From Cavia porcellus (taxonomy: Eukaryota > Chordata > Mammalia > Rodentia > Caviidae), in contig NW_026947485.1 of NCBI RefSeq assembly GCF_034190915.1, forward strand, positions 132,386,337-132,450,336: a stretch of 64,000 nucleotides of DNA, written 5' to 3'. Below are positions 10,670-20,965 of this stretch, piece by piece. Numbering within the stretch: the first letter of the stretch is position 1; the number at the start of each line of letters is the position of its first letter. The notes beneath the pieces were generated by a model. It was not told where the DNA came from and did not search any database. It saw nothing but the letters and a program-made list of their open reading frames with translations. Made by a program: the position numbers and the translations under genes.

Positions 10670-11240
10670 CTTAATATATGTTGTTGAAGTACAACCATGT
10701 GTACATACATCATGAATATATAGATTCATTAATCACCATGTTTGGAAACCAAACATTCCTAGCCACCCAAAGTCCCTTGGTTTTCTACCTTTTGCTAGAA
10801 GTAACACATATTCTGACTTTGAATATTGTAAATTAGTTTTTTTATTTCAAAAATACATACATATAATAAATAGAGTTTTGTGCCCTTCTGTATCAAGATT
10901 CTTCCCCTGTCCACCTCGGTGTGAGATTCTGCAAATATCAAGAATTCCTTCTTTTTACTGTCTGGCACCCTATTATTAATATACTATTGTTTATACCTAT
11001 TCTACTAGTGATATATATTTTAATTGACTGCAGTTTGGTGCTATTGCAAATAGTGTTACTATAAATTTTTACAAATATTTTAGTGAATGTATGTAAATAT
11101 TTTCTTGGGCATATAATCAGGAATGGAATCATTGAAACAGTGTATGTATATGTCCAGGTTATTGTGCATAATTACTTTTTTCCAAAGAGGTTATATCAAA
11201 CATTCAAGTTCTAGTTGCTCTGTCTTCATACCCATTTAGG
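10670..11240 (-). mobile_element. Old L1 fragment
   Basis: Complement of the 3' part of an ancient L1: 'gcagtttggtgctattgcaaat', 'ttcttgggcatataatcagg', 'aatggaatcattgaaac' and 'tttccaaagaggttatatca' occur in the expected order. The leftmost 200 bp fit an old 3'UTR less clearly. Confidence 0.65.
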
Positions 11241-11932
11241 AACTTTTAAAAAATGCTCAGTTGTAATCTCTACCCTGATAAGATTCCAGAAAAATCAAAC
11301 CTTAGTGTGTGAGGTTAAGCTCCAAGAACTGGAATTTTAAAAAGTTTTACCAAATGACATGAATGGTCATTAAGTAAAATTTTAAAAGTCACAGTTATTC
11401 CAGTGAGGGATCTGTGATACAAACAGGTGGAATGCTTTACACAAGCCAAGCGGACAACGAGAGGCCTGGGTTTTATACAGTGCTATGCTTTCTTTTCATG
11501 ACTGGTATTTTTGGAGTTACTTCTTCAATAAGCCATAGTTGCACTGTGAAAATGAGCTTTGAATTAGACAATTTTTTAGAACACTTTTTGTTTGCAAAGA
11601 ATTATTTTCAGGCTCTATGAGGTAGAGCTGTTATACAGTAACCACTACATAATTTGTGAGTGTTACTTCAAAACGTAAGGTGAGATTCCACATTCAAATG
11701 TGACTAAGAATTTCAAGATCATGATGACAGAACATTAAACTAAGCACAAGCCCTTTAAGAGTGTGGTTCTGTCTGTGCAGATTACACACTCGCACAGCTG
11801 GCTTTGCAGATATTAATGATCCTTACATTATTGATGAAGCAGTAAGGCATACTGTTGACTTGGAAAGTGGTTGTATTAAATATAATGATGCTTGCTTTAC
11901 CTTTCTGGCTTAGAGAATGGGCACATTCCTCT
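11241..11932. other. No gene or repeat recognised
   Basis: Short open frames only. The stretch from 11590 to 11880 has a loosely MIR-like texture, but I could not place the MIR core with confidence. Confidence 0.35.
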
Positions 11933-11944
11933 CCCATTGGATTT

Positions 11945-11956
11945 TTTTAAAAAATT

Positions 11957-11995
<39 letters not shown>

Positions 11996-12078
11996 TTTGC
12001 AGTACTGGAGATTGAACTCATGACCTTGCACTTGCCAGGCAGGTGCTTATGCCACTGAGCTAAATCTCCGGCCCTCTT
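11945..12078 (-). repeat. ID SINE with TTTA-rich tail and TSD
   Basis: On the minus strand a tRNA-Ala-like ID unit ('tttagctcagtggcataagc' and box-B-like region, seen as complements) ends in an (aaat)n tail, visible on the plus strand as about ten ttta units. The 11-bp direct repeat 'ccattggattt' flanks it (11934-11944 and 12079-12089), as expected for L1-driven insertion. Confidence 0.9.
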
Positions 12079-12089
12079 CCATTGGATTT

Positions 12090-13030
12090 ACAAAGAAAAA
12101 ATGAATAAAAGTGATGTAGATTAAAGTAACAAAGCTTGAAGAGGTAGAAAATCTGAACTATAAAAAGACTATTTGGGAAAAAGAGTAAAGAATGAATATT
12201 TAAAAAATGAAATTCACCTAACCGTATTTAAAGTTGGTATTTGGGTTCCTTTCCTAATGTTTCTTGTGGATGTCTCTGCTTTATTTTCTGAGACATTTGG
12301 CTAATAAACTCTACCCAGATGTTTGTACCGTTTCAATAGACCCACATAAGCCTACGTTGTGTAGGCAAAAAAGACAGATGAAAACATATACTCTACTTCC
12401 AAGAGTTATTCTTCTAAAAATACATGGAAATATGCAAGAACCATCAAGTGGCCATGGAGTTGACATTTTATTGTAAGAATTAACTAGATATGTGTATGAC
12501 TCAACAAGAATAATAAAATCCTACCCCAGGCCTGATGAGGGCTGTACACTGGCAGACACATGGGGCCCTTTTTTCCCAGGTGTCTGGGCACCGTACCCCT
12601 GCTGTGCTGCGCTGGCCCTGCACTTTGGCTGAGGAAGATTCTGAAACGTAAAGGGATGAAGTGACTAATTAAGGGTCACATGGTGTTGGGAGTGAGAGCT
12701 AGGCTTCCTGCCTTCCTTCTGAATGACACTATCTTGTGAATAGCAACCACTCAATTTCTGGGTGAAGACACTGACACACAAAAAAGCTGGACCAAATCGC
12801 CACTGCCTTACTCCTCCCAACAGAGATGAAAGCTGAGCTGAGAGATGGAGACAGCTGGAGACCGTATGACCTCTTCTGAGTGCCTGGATGACAGTCTAAC
12901 TTCACTTTAAACCATCCCTGGAATGTTTGCTTTACCTGTCCGGCTCCCATGAAAGTTTGATTTGGATTTTTGTTACCTGTAGCCAGAAGTACTTTAATCT
13001 ATGCCATAAACTCCCTCCCTCCTCACCTCT
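12090..13030. other. No gene; possible MIR trace
   Basis: Mostly unrecognised. 12640-12715 ('aagtgactaattaagggtca', 'gagagctaggcttcctgcc') resembles a minus-strand MIR core but is too short to be certain. No supported coding region. Confidence 0.35.
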
Positions 13031-13034
13031 ATAT

Positions 13035-13176
13035 ATTAACATTTATATAATTAGTGTATATGTATATTACTTTATATATATTAGTATTTATATATTAGTG
13101 TATATCATATACATTACATATAGCATATATTATATATTAGTTTATATAAATATATAATATAATATATATTATTTTA
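13035..13176. repeat. TA-rich microsatellite region
   Basis: Nearly pure A/T with recurrent 'tatatatta' and 'ttagtgtatat' units; several imperfect repeats of about 25-40 bp can be followed by eye. Confidence 0.85.
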
Positions 13177-13929
13177 AAATTCTCTATCCCAATGATTTCC
13201 AACTAATCTATTTCTCCTTAGGCTTTCTTATAAACATGTAAATAATTTAAAAACTAGAGATAGGTTGTAATCAATGAGCTACATTTTCAGGTATCTCTGT
13301 CTATGGGGGAAGCAATCTTTGTTCAGGTCTGCTAGTTATGAAGCTTCTTTACTCTCTTCAGTTGTTTAGGGCAGTTATCTCCAACCTTTTTGGCATCAGA
13401 GGCTAGTTTGTCTTTTTCTACCAGAGCTAGGTTTTGGAAGACACTTTTTCCAGATACAGGGAAGGAGGGGTGATTTTGAGAGGATTCAAACACATTACAG
13501 TATTGTGCACTTTTGGTTCTATTTCTACTAGTTTGTAATGTATAAAGAACCAATCACATGACTCACCATGATTCCTGCAGGTGGGTGGGCCTACCTGGAG
13601 GTGATGGGAAACAGTAACACACGAAGTGTGTTACTTTTGTCCAGCTGACTCTTTAATCTTGTTTTGCTTGTTGTCACAGCAGAACACTCTACTTCACAAA
13701 AAAAAGATGCTGAAAATAGAGACAGGCTTATCATACTTTCTTAGAATATCCTGCTTTGACCTTAAACCAGGACATATGGTGATTTGAAGTTGTCTCAAAC
13801 ATATTCTTAAAGCCACTGTCCTTTGTGAGCTTAAGCAGTTGATCCTCTTCTTGCATGGACAAAATTGATTCACCTGGCTTATACACAAATGGGGTTGTAC
13901 ATCAATTCTTATCCAGTTAAATGTTGTAC

Positions 13930-14098
13930 TTATTTTTTATTTTTAGTTATTTAGTTTTTTAGACATGGTCTTGCTATATAGTGCAGGCTGGCCTTGGACC
14001 CTCTTGTGTAGGCCAGGCTGGCATGAAGTTACGATGATTCTCCTACCTCGGCCTCCTGTGTGCTGGGATTACAGATGTTGCCCATTACACTCAACAAT
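13930..14098 (-). repeat. B1 SINE inside the hAT fossil
   Basis: Complement of B1 with its internal duplication ('gtgcaggctggccttgg' and 'taggccaggctggcatg'), then 'cctcggcctcctgtgtgctgg' and 'gattacag'. It separates the 'MQEEDQLLKL' part of the transposase from the 'AFKAKRELQE' part, so it inserted after the transposon did. Confidence 0.85.
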
Positions 14099-14520
14099 TG
14101 AGAGGTACTTTGCAATTGAAAGGTAATGTTCAAACTCTTGAGAGGTGAGACAGGTGATCAGCACCAGCTGGAGGAAAGGCGGCTCTGATTCAGTCTTTTC
14201 CAAAATGTCTGCTAAGATTGGAAGCGTGGCAGAAGCCCCAGTGTCCATTCACTGCCTCCTGTAACTCCCGTTTAGCTTTGAATGCGTCTACTTTATTTAC
14301 CAACCTGACCACCATTGTCATTCTTTTCTGAAGTGACATATTGAGTTCACTGAGCAGGTTGAATATACCACACAAAAGGCAATTTTTGACCCATTCTGTG
14401 TTACTGAATTGTGTTGTCTGTGGTGACTATTTTCTTGAAAATAATTCCTGGAATGGCTCTTGTAACTCAAAAACTTTTCGCTTTTGGGAGCCATCACACT
14501 GCTGTGTAAGAGAGGAGGTG

Positions 14521-14861
14521 TGTCTTAGTTACTTTTTACTCATTGCTGAGACAAAATACCTGAAGCCCAAGTTGGGAAAGGAAAGGTTTATTTCTTACAG
14601 TTTTTGGAAGTTTCAGTCCACACTCAGTTGGCTCCAAGGCAGGGGGGCATGGCTGGGCCGCAGTCCATGGCAGCTGCAAACAGCAAACAAGAACCGGCAA
14701 AGAGCAAGACACACCTTCTTTCTGCCATTACATCACATCCTGGCTCCACCCCTATGTGGGTGTAGCACTGACACCATCAATCCAAGCACTAGACAATGAA
14801 GCATCACAAATGCACAATGCAAACTCATGAGGCCTGGGGGCCACAGACATAAACCATGACA
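14521..14861 (+). repeat. Solo LTR, MaLR-type, with 5-bp TSD
   Basis: Begins 'tgtcttagttac' and ends 'aaaccatgaca', giving TG...CA ends, and is flanked by the direct repeat 'aggtg' (14516-14520 and 14862-14866). A 5-bp TSD fits ERVL/MaLR elements. Internal landmarks ('ggaaaggtttatttcttaca', 'tttcagtccacactcagt', 'tggctccaagg') recur in the copy at 1948-2301. It interrupts the hAT transposase reading frame. No internal retroviral sequence is present. Confidence 0.75.
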
Positions 14862-15780
14862 AGGTGTATGTGCTCAATGCTCATTTCCTCACAGAGCAGT
14901 GTGAACAGACACGTTAAGGACGTGCACTTTAATGTGGTTCATAATTTTAATCATATCCCGCAAAGCATCATTAAGTTCAAGTGATATCATTTGGCTGCCA
15001 GCAGTTCTCTATGGATGACATGGTGCACAGATTCACATTCAAAAGTGACCTCCTTGACCCAAATTACAAAATTAGAAAGCCATGCATTCACACAGCCACT
15101 CTATCCGTGCATATAATACCACAGAATGTCTAATTCAGTTTTCCTGATATTTAATCATTCAAAGACTTGAAAAGTTCTGCTGTTGGTTGGCAACAAAAGT
15201 ATATATAACATACCCTCATGTATATGCTCTGGGAAAATATGTCTCACAAAAATAGGTGTAATTACCTTGTTGCCTATGTAGGTAGGCTTCTCAACCTGTA
15301 TTACATGCCATGGTGCCTCATTAACACCTGTTTAGCTTTGAATTGCACCTCAGTATCTTCTGCTATTTCATCAATTCATCTAGTCATGTTGCTAGCTGAA
15401 AGAGCAACATATGGAACCCTTTGAACAATAGCTTTTCTTCTTTAAAAAATTTTTTTAAGGAGAAAAAGAAAAAAAAACAGAAAAAGGGTACAAATTATAC
15501 AGAATTTCAAAAAAATAGAAAATCACTAGTTAATAGATTACATATTGTCATCTTAGAAATAGTTGTTCAAGTTACAAACTAAAAGCATATAAAGTGGACA
15601 TTCAAACAGTGAGACTGCAAACAGTTCTGTTCAATGATCCAACAAAAAGTCAGTAATATGGTTATCTATCTTATACTCTTAAATATACATGCAGTTATAT
15701 CCGTTAGAGCACTTTCTTTTCTACAATGATAATTACGCATTTTGGGTTTTATTACTCCCACAGTTCTTATTACTTTTTTT

Positions 15781-16800
15781 GAAGAGATTAAAACCAAATG
15801 TGACATAACAAAACAGAGTCAGTCAAATCAAAAGAATGGACATAGTACATAATGTAAAAACAGAATACAAGGTGATCAATACTGGTTACCATAATGCCTC
15901 TTGCTATCTTAAAAAGAATTGTCTATATCTATATCATCAGTTATAATAAAATTGAACAAAACAGTAAAGAACTAAACCAATAAAACCAAAACATTGGAGA
16001 CATGACAGGACTTCAAAAGAAGATAATAGTCAAACCAGAATGAGCATCATAGTGAATCTTATTGTCTTCACGGTTATTGCCTATACTCTCAAACTTAGTA
16101 CTATCAAGAAAAAGAGAATAAAGTAAAATCAGTCAAAACAAGATGGTAAGAGCAATACAGGGTTTCAAATCAAGTTAATAGGAAATCAAAGTGGGTTACT
16201 ATAATATATTCTGCTATATTTTATTTATTTTTTTCCCTTAAAAAGATAAAAATAAAAAAATAAATAATAAAAAAGGAGATTGAGACAAAAGAGGATATAA
16301 CAACAAAACAGCACAGGTCAGAACATAGCCCTTTAAGCAAAATAGTGTTTCACCACAAGATGTCCCAGCATAAAAGTAGTTACCATAGTGTCTCTTTCCT
16401 TGAAATCTTTGAGTATAACTTCACATACTGTAGCATCAAACATATCAAGACAATGTAAAACCATTCAAGAGAATGACAGTATTACAGGGTATTTGGAACC
16501 AACTAACAGAAAATGAACAATGGTTTCTGTATTATCTCCTTGTCTATAAATGTTTTTGTTTATATTATCACATATAATAAAATCCAATAAGATAAAACAT
16601 GTTAAGACTGATGGAGACAGAAGAACAAAAGCTTGGTGGGGCTTCAAAACAAGATGATATTAAATCAGCACTAGCTATTATGATGTCTTGTTTTCTCCAA
16701 AATAGCTGTTCATACCATCCAACCTTCTTTGCCTCATTTCTGTTGAGCTCTTTTTCTGTCATTAGTTGTCAGTTTGTCTAGTTCATTTCACTTTCTGCTC
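15781..16800 (-). repeat. Imperfect tandem array in LINE 3'UTR
   Basis: About six diverged units. The landmark 'ggttaccataatg' and its variants recur near 15885, 16042, 16193, 16378, 16519 and 16672, giving unit lengths of about 157, 151, 185, 141 and 153 bp. A second landmark, 'caggacttcaaaa' and its variants, recurs with the same phase. Related units occur at 4655-6030, 39960-40440 and 41540-41790. Confidence 0.7.
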
Positions 16801-16803
16801 CAT

Positions 16804-17866
16804 TCATTGTGGCCTCTCTGCTACTGTTTCTGGAATCTTGGTATGTTTCTCTTTTAGAATGTCCTGCAGTATTCTCTGTAGAGTTGAATTGGTGGTGGCA
16901 AATTCCCTTAGTTCCACTTTATCCTGGAAGCACCTTGTTTCTCCATTAATTTCTAGGGACAGTTGTGCAGGATATATCAATCTTGGCTGGAGGTTATTAT
17001 CTTTCAAAGCTTGAATTATTTCCCCCACGCTGTTTGTGATTTGCTGGTTTGTGCCGAGAAGTCTGCTGTAATTCTGATGGGTGTTCCCTTGTAAGTGATC
17101 TGTTTTTTGTCTCTGACAGCTTTTGATATTATGTTCTTATATTGGATTTCTGGAATTTTGATTACTGTGTGCCTGGGTGTAGTTTTGTTTGGGTTGTAGG
17201 TGGCTGGGGTCCTGTAGAATATCTTTAACTTTTCCCATATTAGGGAAGTTCTCCTTGATTATTTCTGTGAATAGCCTTTGCAGTTCATTTGTGTGTACCC
17301 CTGCTTCTTCCTTTAAATTCTTAATTCTTAAGTTATAGATCCTCTTATCATTTTCTTGTCTTTGTATTGTTACTGCTTGTTTCCTTGTTATTTTTAAGAA
17401 GTTTTTCCTTTCATGCTCCCACATTACACATCTGTCCTCCAGTACAAATAATCCATCCTTACTTTCTTTCAAGCTCTTATGCCAACTTTCAATAGTTTTT
17501 AGTTTCCTGGTAATCTCTTTGAAACTGCTTCATATATTCTACATTTTTTCTATTTTCTTCATCAAACAATTCTCCCCTTTTTTCCTGTTCTTCCATTCTA
17601 CCATCTGTTTTTCCTTGGGAGGTGCTTACCATTTCTTTAACTATTCTACTTATATCTTGCTTTACTTGGTTAATTACTTCACTTTTGAACTCATCTATGA
17701 GGTCCCAGAGATATCGTTTTATGTCTATTGGTGCTGTGCCTGATATTGCATGTTTTCTGTCCTCATTCTCCTTTGCATTTACCTTTCCTGGATCAGTGTT
17801 CTCAGGATTGGGGACTGAGGACCCTTTCTTGTTGGTCCCTCTTCCCATACTTTTTGTTCCTTCCAT
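16804..17866 (-). pseudogene. L1-type ORF1 (RNA-binding protein), frameshifted
   Basis: L1 ORF1p is a trimeric nucleic-acid-binding chaperone that coats its own RNA. The reading starts at ATG 17866 ('MEGTKSMGRG') and has a lysine- and glutamate-rich N-terminus typical of the coiled-coil region (17866-17489). The RRM-like part includes 'RIYNLRIKNLKEE' and 'LFTEIIKENFPNMGK' (17472-17137). The C-terminal domain includes 'GTPIRITADFSAQT' (about 17090-17050), 'IIQALKDNNLQPRLIYPAQL' and 'ELREFATTNSTLQ' (17028-16804). A frame change near 17520, an in-frame stop near 17137 and another frame change near 17025 break it. Total span is about 354 codons, close to the usual 330-380 for ORF1p. Confidence 0.85.
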
Positions 17867-18597
17867 ACAAGCATATATAGGAAACCCAGTTTTTTTCTTT
17901 GTCAGTTACAGTTTGTTTGAATCATGCCAGGTAGGTGTTCCCGCCCACTGCTGTGTACTAGGTAGACACAGACCTGGGCAGCCTATGCTGGGCCTGCCCC
18001 TCCAGGTCAGTCAACCTGCTGAAGGCTTCACTGCATTAGGGGACACTGCCAGGCACAGGGACCTGATTTGGGCTAGCCTACTGGGTCTTAGTCCACGGTG
18101 TCACCCAGGTCAAGTGCTCCCCACCAATCCCGCTTGAGAGGTGAATATGTGACTGAAGTCACTGCAGCGTCCTGTTCTGGCTAGTTGGCCTGGTCCCAGA
18201 ATGTCCTCTGTTGGAGCCTCCTAGTCTATGGAAGGGTTCTCGTTCCTCTCACTCACCGCAGGTAGATGCAGGGCTACCTGCCAGCTCTGCTCTCAATTCA
18301 GTTCACCCATTCCTGCTCTCAGAGCTTTTGTGTCTCTATTCCTGCTGTGCTTATTCAGATGAAGCAGCAGCTGGAAATTCAAGCTGCGGTTTCTAGAGGT
18401 GCAGGTTCCAGCTTTGGCACTGAGACTTTAGCTGTTCCAGTCATAGAACCAGGATTGCATTTCCTGTTGGTTTCTCTCAGCTTAGTTCGTTCCTGGGTTG
18501 GGAGGGCATATTTCCCCTGGCTTAGAACTCCCCACACCACACCATTCCTGGAATCTATGCTGGCTATCTCAGAGAGCCTCCGTAGCTGCTGTTATCT

Positions 18598-18610
18598 GTC
18601 CGCCATGTTC
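18598..18610 (-). promoter_or_regulatory. YY1-like site at LINE 5' end
   Basis: On the minus strand 'gaacatggcggac' lies at positions +7 to +19 of the element. The ATGGCGG core resembles the YY1 site that lies near +13 in the human L1 5'UTR and fixes transcription start. Its position supports 18616 as the true 5' end. Inference from motif only. Confidence 0.55.
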
Positions 18611-19186
18611 TCCCGTGAACAATAGCTTTTCTTAAAAGTTCATAATAAAGATTCTAAGCAGTAGGCAGACAAATTCTTCACTCATAAGTAAACAGCTTAG
18701 ATTAGAATATAGTTTGCCACTGAAAATTATGATCTCAGTGCAGACACATGTGATGAAGTGATGGCCTACATGAATTGCTTTTGTTATTAGTGTTCATATT
18801 CATTCTCTTTTGGAAACTTCCAAAGATTTGTCTTTTAATGCAGGATGCTTGGTCGCTGTGTGACAAAGCAGCTTTGAAGCTTTCATGGCTTGATCATTTG
18901 ACTCTTAGCCACAGCCATGTATGAACATGAATACGCCTCAAAGAACAGGAAACGTGTTTCAGTGAACCTATAACCCCTACAAAATTTAAGGAGGATTCTT
19001 TTTGGCCCTTTTAATTGAAGTTTTCTTTCTTTTTTTTTTTTTTTTTTGCAGTCTTAAGTCTCATGTTGTCTCTTCATTATTGTTTTCACCCTTCAAAGAA
19101 GTTCCCCAGTGATGTTTGTGTTTTACTCATTTTGACTAGGGTTATTTTGTGGACTTTTCAAAACTGAGACTGAAAAGGTTGTAGTG

Positions 19187-19925
19187 TGTAAAAGAGGCAT
19201 GAATGGAAAGTGAATAAATTAATGAACAAGTTACATTCGTGTTAAAATAAGTTTCAGATTCTGATTTACAGACTACCCCTAGCAGCAGCTTAATTATCAC
19301 TTGCTATTCATGGATGTGTTTACAAGCAACTCATTTATTATGGGCTCTTTAAAGTTTGACTTCTCTGCTGATATCAGTCTGTATCTGCAGGCACTCCTGA
19401 GCACTAATCTCCCTGCTGCAGCTCCACTGCAGATGCCCAGACGTTAGCCTTCCCTAAGGAGCATGCATCCTAGATCTTTCACATGCACAGCTCACAGTGG
19501 GGTTTGTGTTCCTGTGACAATCTAATACTGATCAGGTAGGAGATGGGATCCAGATAGCAACGTGAGCAATGGGGAGTGACTGTAGTTGCAGATGAAGCTC
19601 TTTTTGCTTGCTTGCTGTTTATTTCTTGCTGTGTGGCCCTGTTCCTAAAGCTCCTGAGGACACCTGGTTTAGAGATTCAGTATTTTTGAATGGCAGGTAG
19701 TGATACATAACAGTCCTTTACTTATGAACTCCTTTTCTTATGAATGGTTTTCAGCTGGATTCATGTAAAAATTTCTGAATTGGGCTCCTCTTTTATACCC
19801 AAATACTTGTAGTCCCTCAAGGCCACAAGAATGAGGCCTGAGGTGTCAGAATTTAGGAATCAAAACCAATGCAATGAATTATTTACCCTTCTTTACTTAC
19901 ACTTTCTCTGTACATGAAAAGGGAA
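19187..19925. other. No gene or repeat recognised
   Basis: Single-copy-looking sequence to the right of the hAT fossil; no domains, no clear repeat landmarks and no open frame above 60 codons. The poly-T tract at about 19024-19047 lies just inside the hAT fossil and has no recognisable SINE or LINE body beside it. Confidence 0.35.
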
Positions 19926-20300
19926 TGTTATGGACTAAGTTATGTCTCCCTCATATCAAATTCATATGATGAAATTCCAACCCTAAGACCCCAAAGTACT
20001 GGCCTATGTGGTGATAAGACCTTGCAAAAGTTAAATTTGATCAAATGAGGTTACTAGGGTAGCCCCTAATCCAGTATGACTGATTTCCTTATGAGAAAAG
20101 GCAGTTAGGACAAGGGTACTTACTTCTTGAAGATACAGGGAGATTTTCAGTCCAATGGCAAGCTAAGGAGAAAGGCTTCAGAAGAAATTAATCCTACTGA
20201 CACCTTGATTTTCCACTTCCAAACTCCACAACTGTGAGGGCACACACTTAGGCAAACCAGTCTGTGATATTTGCTATGGCAACCCTAGGAAACTAACACA
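19926..20300 (+). repeat. MLT1-type MaLR LTR
   Basis: Starts 'tgttatggactaag' and ends 'ctaggaaactaacaca'. Internal landmarks in MLT1 order include 'gaaattccaaccctaagac', 'gaggttactagggtagcccc', 'taatccagtatgactg', 'gagaaaggcttcagaag', 'tgacaccttgatttt' and 'ccaaactccacaactgtgag'. Solo LTR of an ancient ERVL-MaLR; no TSD survives. Confidence 0.85.
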
Positions 20301-20304
20301 AGAG

Positions 20305-20808
20305 GGTAAAATAACAACGGCAACTTCAAAGATTGTCTTGAGAAAAAACTGAAATTGGTAGATGCTAATTACTGTCATCACCATTAAGTTTTACTACTCT
20401 CTCCTTTTATCTGTATTCTGCCTTTAATGTAGAGGATGGTTCATCAAGGAAAGATAATTTCATTCAAAAGTGAAAGGGTAACACCTTTAGGTACTTATCT
20501 CTATTTACTTAGTTATATTTTAAATTTAAATAAGGCCTCAAGTGCTTTCTCCTAGTTAGGAGATCAAGTCCGTCACAACACTCAGCTGCACATGTGCTGT
20601 CAGGCCTAGGAACTGGTCTGTCAGCTGCGTCCGTTCTGACCTGATCTCCTCTCTTACCGTTTATTCAAGCAGAGGTGTGAGAAAGTAGACAGATCAGTGT
20701 GTTAAGGGGTAGTTCCCAACAGTCTTTTCTACTTTGCTGAAGGACCATTTGTCTTGTGAGCTATATTTAATCCAAGACTTGATTTTATTCAATAGACTGT
20801 GCTAATAT
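20305..20808. other. No gene or repeat recognised
   Basis: Half a kilobase without recognised landmarks; no open frame above 60 codons. Confidence 0.35.
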
Positions 20809-20809
20809 T

Positions 20810-20965
20810 ACCCTGACAATAGTTAGTATTTATATAGCAGAGTTCCCATGGAAGATCACAGCACTATATAAATATTATCTCATTAAAAACTCATGGGGTT
20901 CCATGAATTAGATTAGTGGCTTCTGAAACTTCTTCGATGTACAGATGGTGAAACAGAGGGTCCTC
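20810..20965 (-). repeat. MIR SINE, degraded
   Basis: Complement of MIR: 'cactatataaatattatctc', 'aaaactcatggggttccatg' and 'cagatggtgaaacagagggtc' correspond to 'gctttacatgtattatctcat', 'acaaccctatgaggta' and 'agatgaggaaactgaggc' in the family. Confidence 0.6.

Larger units (their letters stand above)
15440..18616 (-). mobile_element. HAL1-like LINE: 5'UTR, ORF1 and 3'UTR, no ORF2
   Basis: A 3.18-kb insertion with perfect 17-bp target-site duplication 'gaacaatagcttttctt' (15423-15439 and 18617-18633). On the minus strand the order is a GC-richer 5'UTR (18616-17867), an L1-type ORF1 (17866-16804) and a 3'UTR of about 1.36 kb (16803-15440) ending in an A-rich tail. No endonuclease or reverse-transcriptase sequence lies between ORF1 and the 3'UTR. 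This is the organisation of HAL1 ('half-L1') elements, which depend on L1 for mobility. The last 340 bp match the 3'UTR of the full-length L1 at 54636-54990. The intact TSD at both ends shows that the insertion itself is complete. A later ORF2 deletion inside this copy is possible but would have to have fallen exactly at the ORF1/3'UTR junction. Confidence 0.8.
13570..19010 (-). pseudogene. hAT transposase pseudogene, split by three insertions
   Basis: Conceptual reading on the minus strand, with frameshifts and stops, gives the order expected of hAT transposases and domesticated relatives (ZBED5, SCAND3, FAM200, GTF2IRD2). From the N-terminus these are a BED-finger end with 'TKHPALKDKSLEV' (about 18813-18852), 'RRIDEIAEDTEVQ'-like sequence (about 15325-15395, one stop), 'VHHVIHREL' (about 15000-15030), 'LNDALRDMIKIMNHIK' (about 14915-14970), 'QFSNTEWVK' (about 14383-14412), 'LNMSLQ' and 'KVDAFKAK' (14190-14375), and the C-terminal dimerisation region with 'CEVECSAVTT' and 'LRVLLFPITSR' (about 13600-13700). 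It cannot encode a functional protein. The flanking inverted-repeat-like ends favour a transposon fossil over a retrocopy of a host gene. Confidence 0.8.
13372..19186 (-). mobile_element. Fossil hAT (Charlie-type) DNA transposon
   Basis: The left end 'cagttatctccaacc' plus 'tttttggca' has the look of a Charlie-type terminal inverted repeat, and the following 'gttttggaagacactttttcc' and 'gaggattcaaacacattacag' match the subterminal region of that class. A decayed opposite end, 'gaaaaggttgtagtg', lies at about 19172-19186. Between them a hAT transposase reading frame can be followed on the minus strand. Subtracting the three nested insertions (about 0.17, 0.35 and 3.2 kb) leaves about 2.1 kb, a reasonable size for an autonomous Charlie relative. 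An 8-bp TSD is no longer convincing. Subfamily name not assigned. Confidence 0.75.

Noticed and set aside
14341..14799. 152-codon plus-strand open frame
   Set aside because: It runs from the antisense of the hAT transposase fossil into the solo LTR at 14521, so it crosses an insertion boundary.
15885..16680. CRISPR-like array
   Set aside because: The regularly spaced units are 140-190 bp, diverged throughout, in a LINE 3'UTR of a mammal. There are no short identical repeats with unique spacers.
17622..18137. 171-codon plus-strand open frame
   Set aside because: It is antisense to the ORF1 start and 5'UTR of the HAL1-like element, has no recognisable domain, and is explained by composition. 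I saw no reason to equate it with the primate antisense ORF0.
19023..19048. Poly-T tract as the A tail of the hAT-like copy (retrocopy model)
   Set aside because: It lies at the N-terminal side of the reading frame, the wrong end for a poly-A tail of a minus-strand retrocopy.
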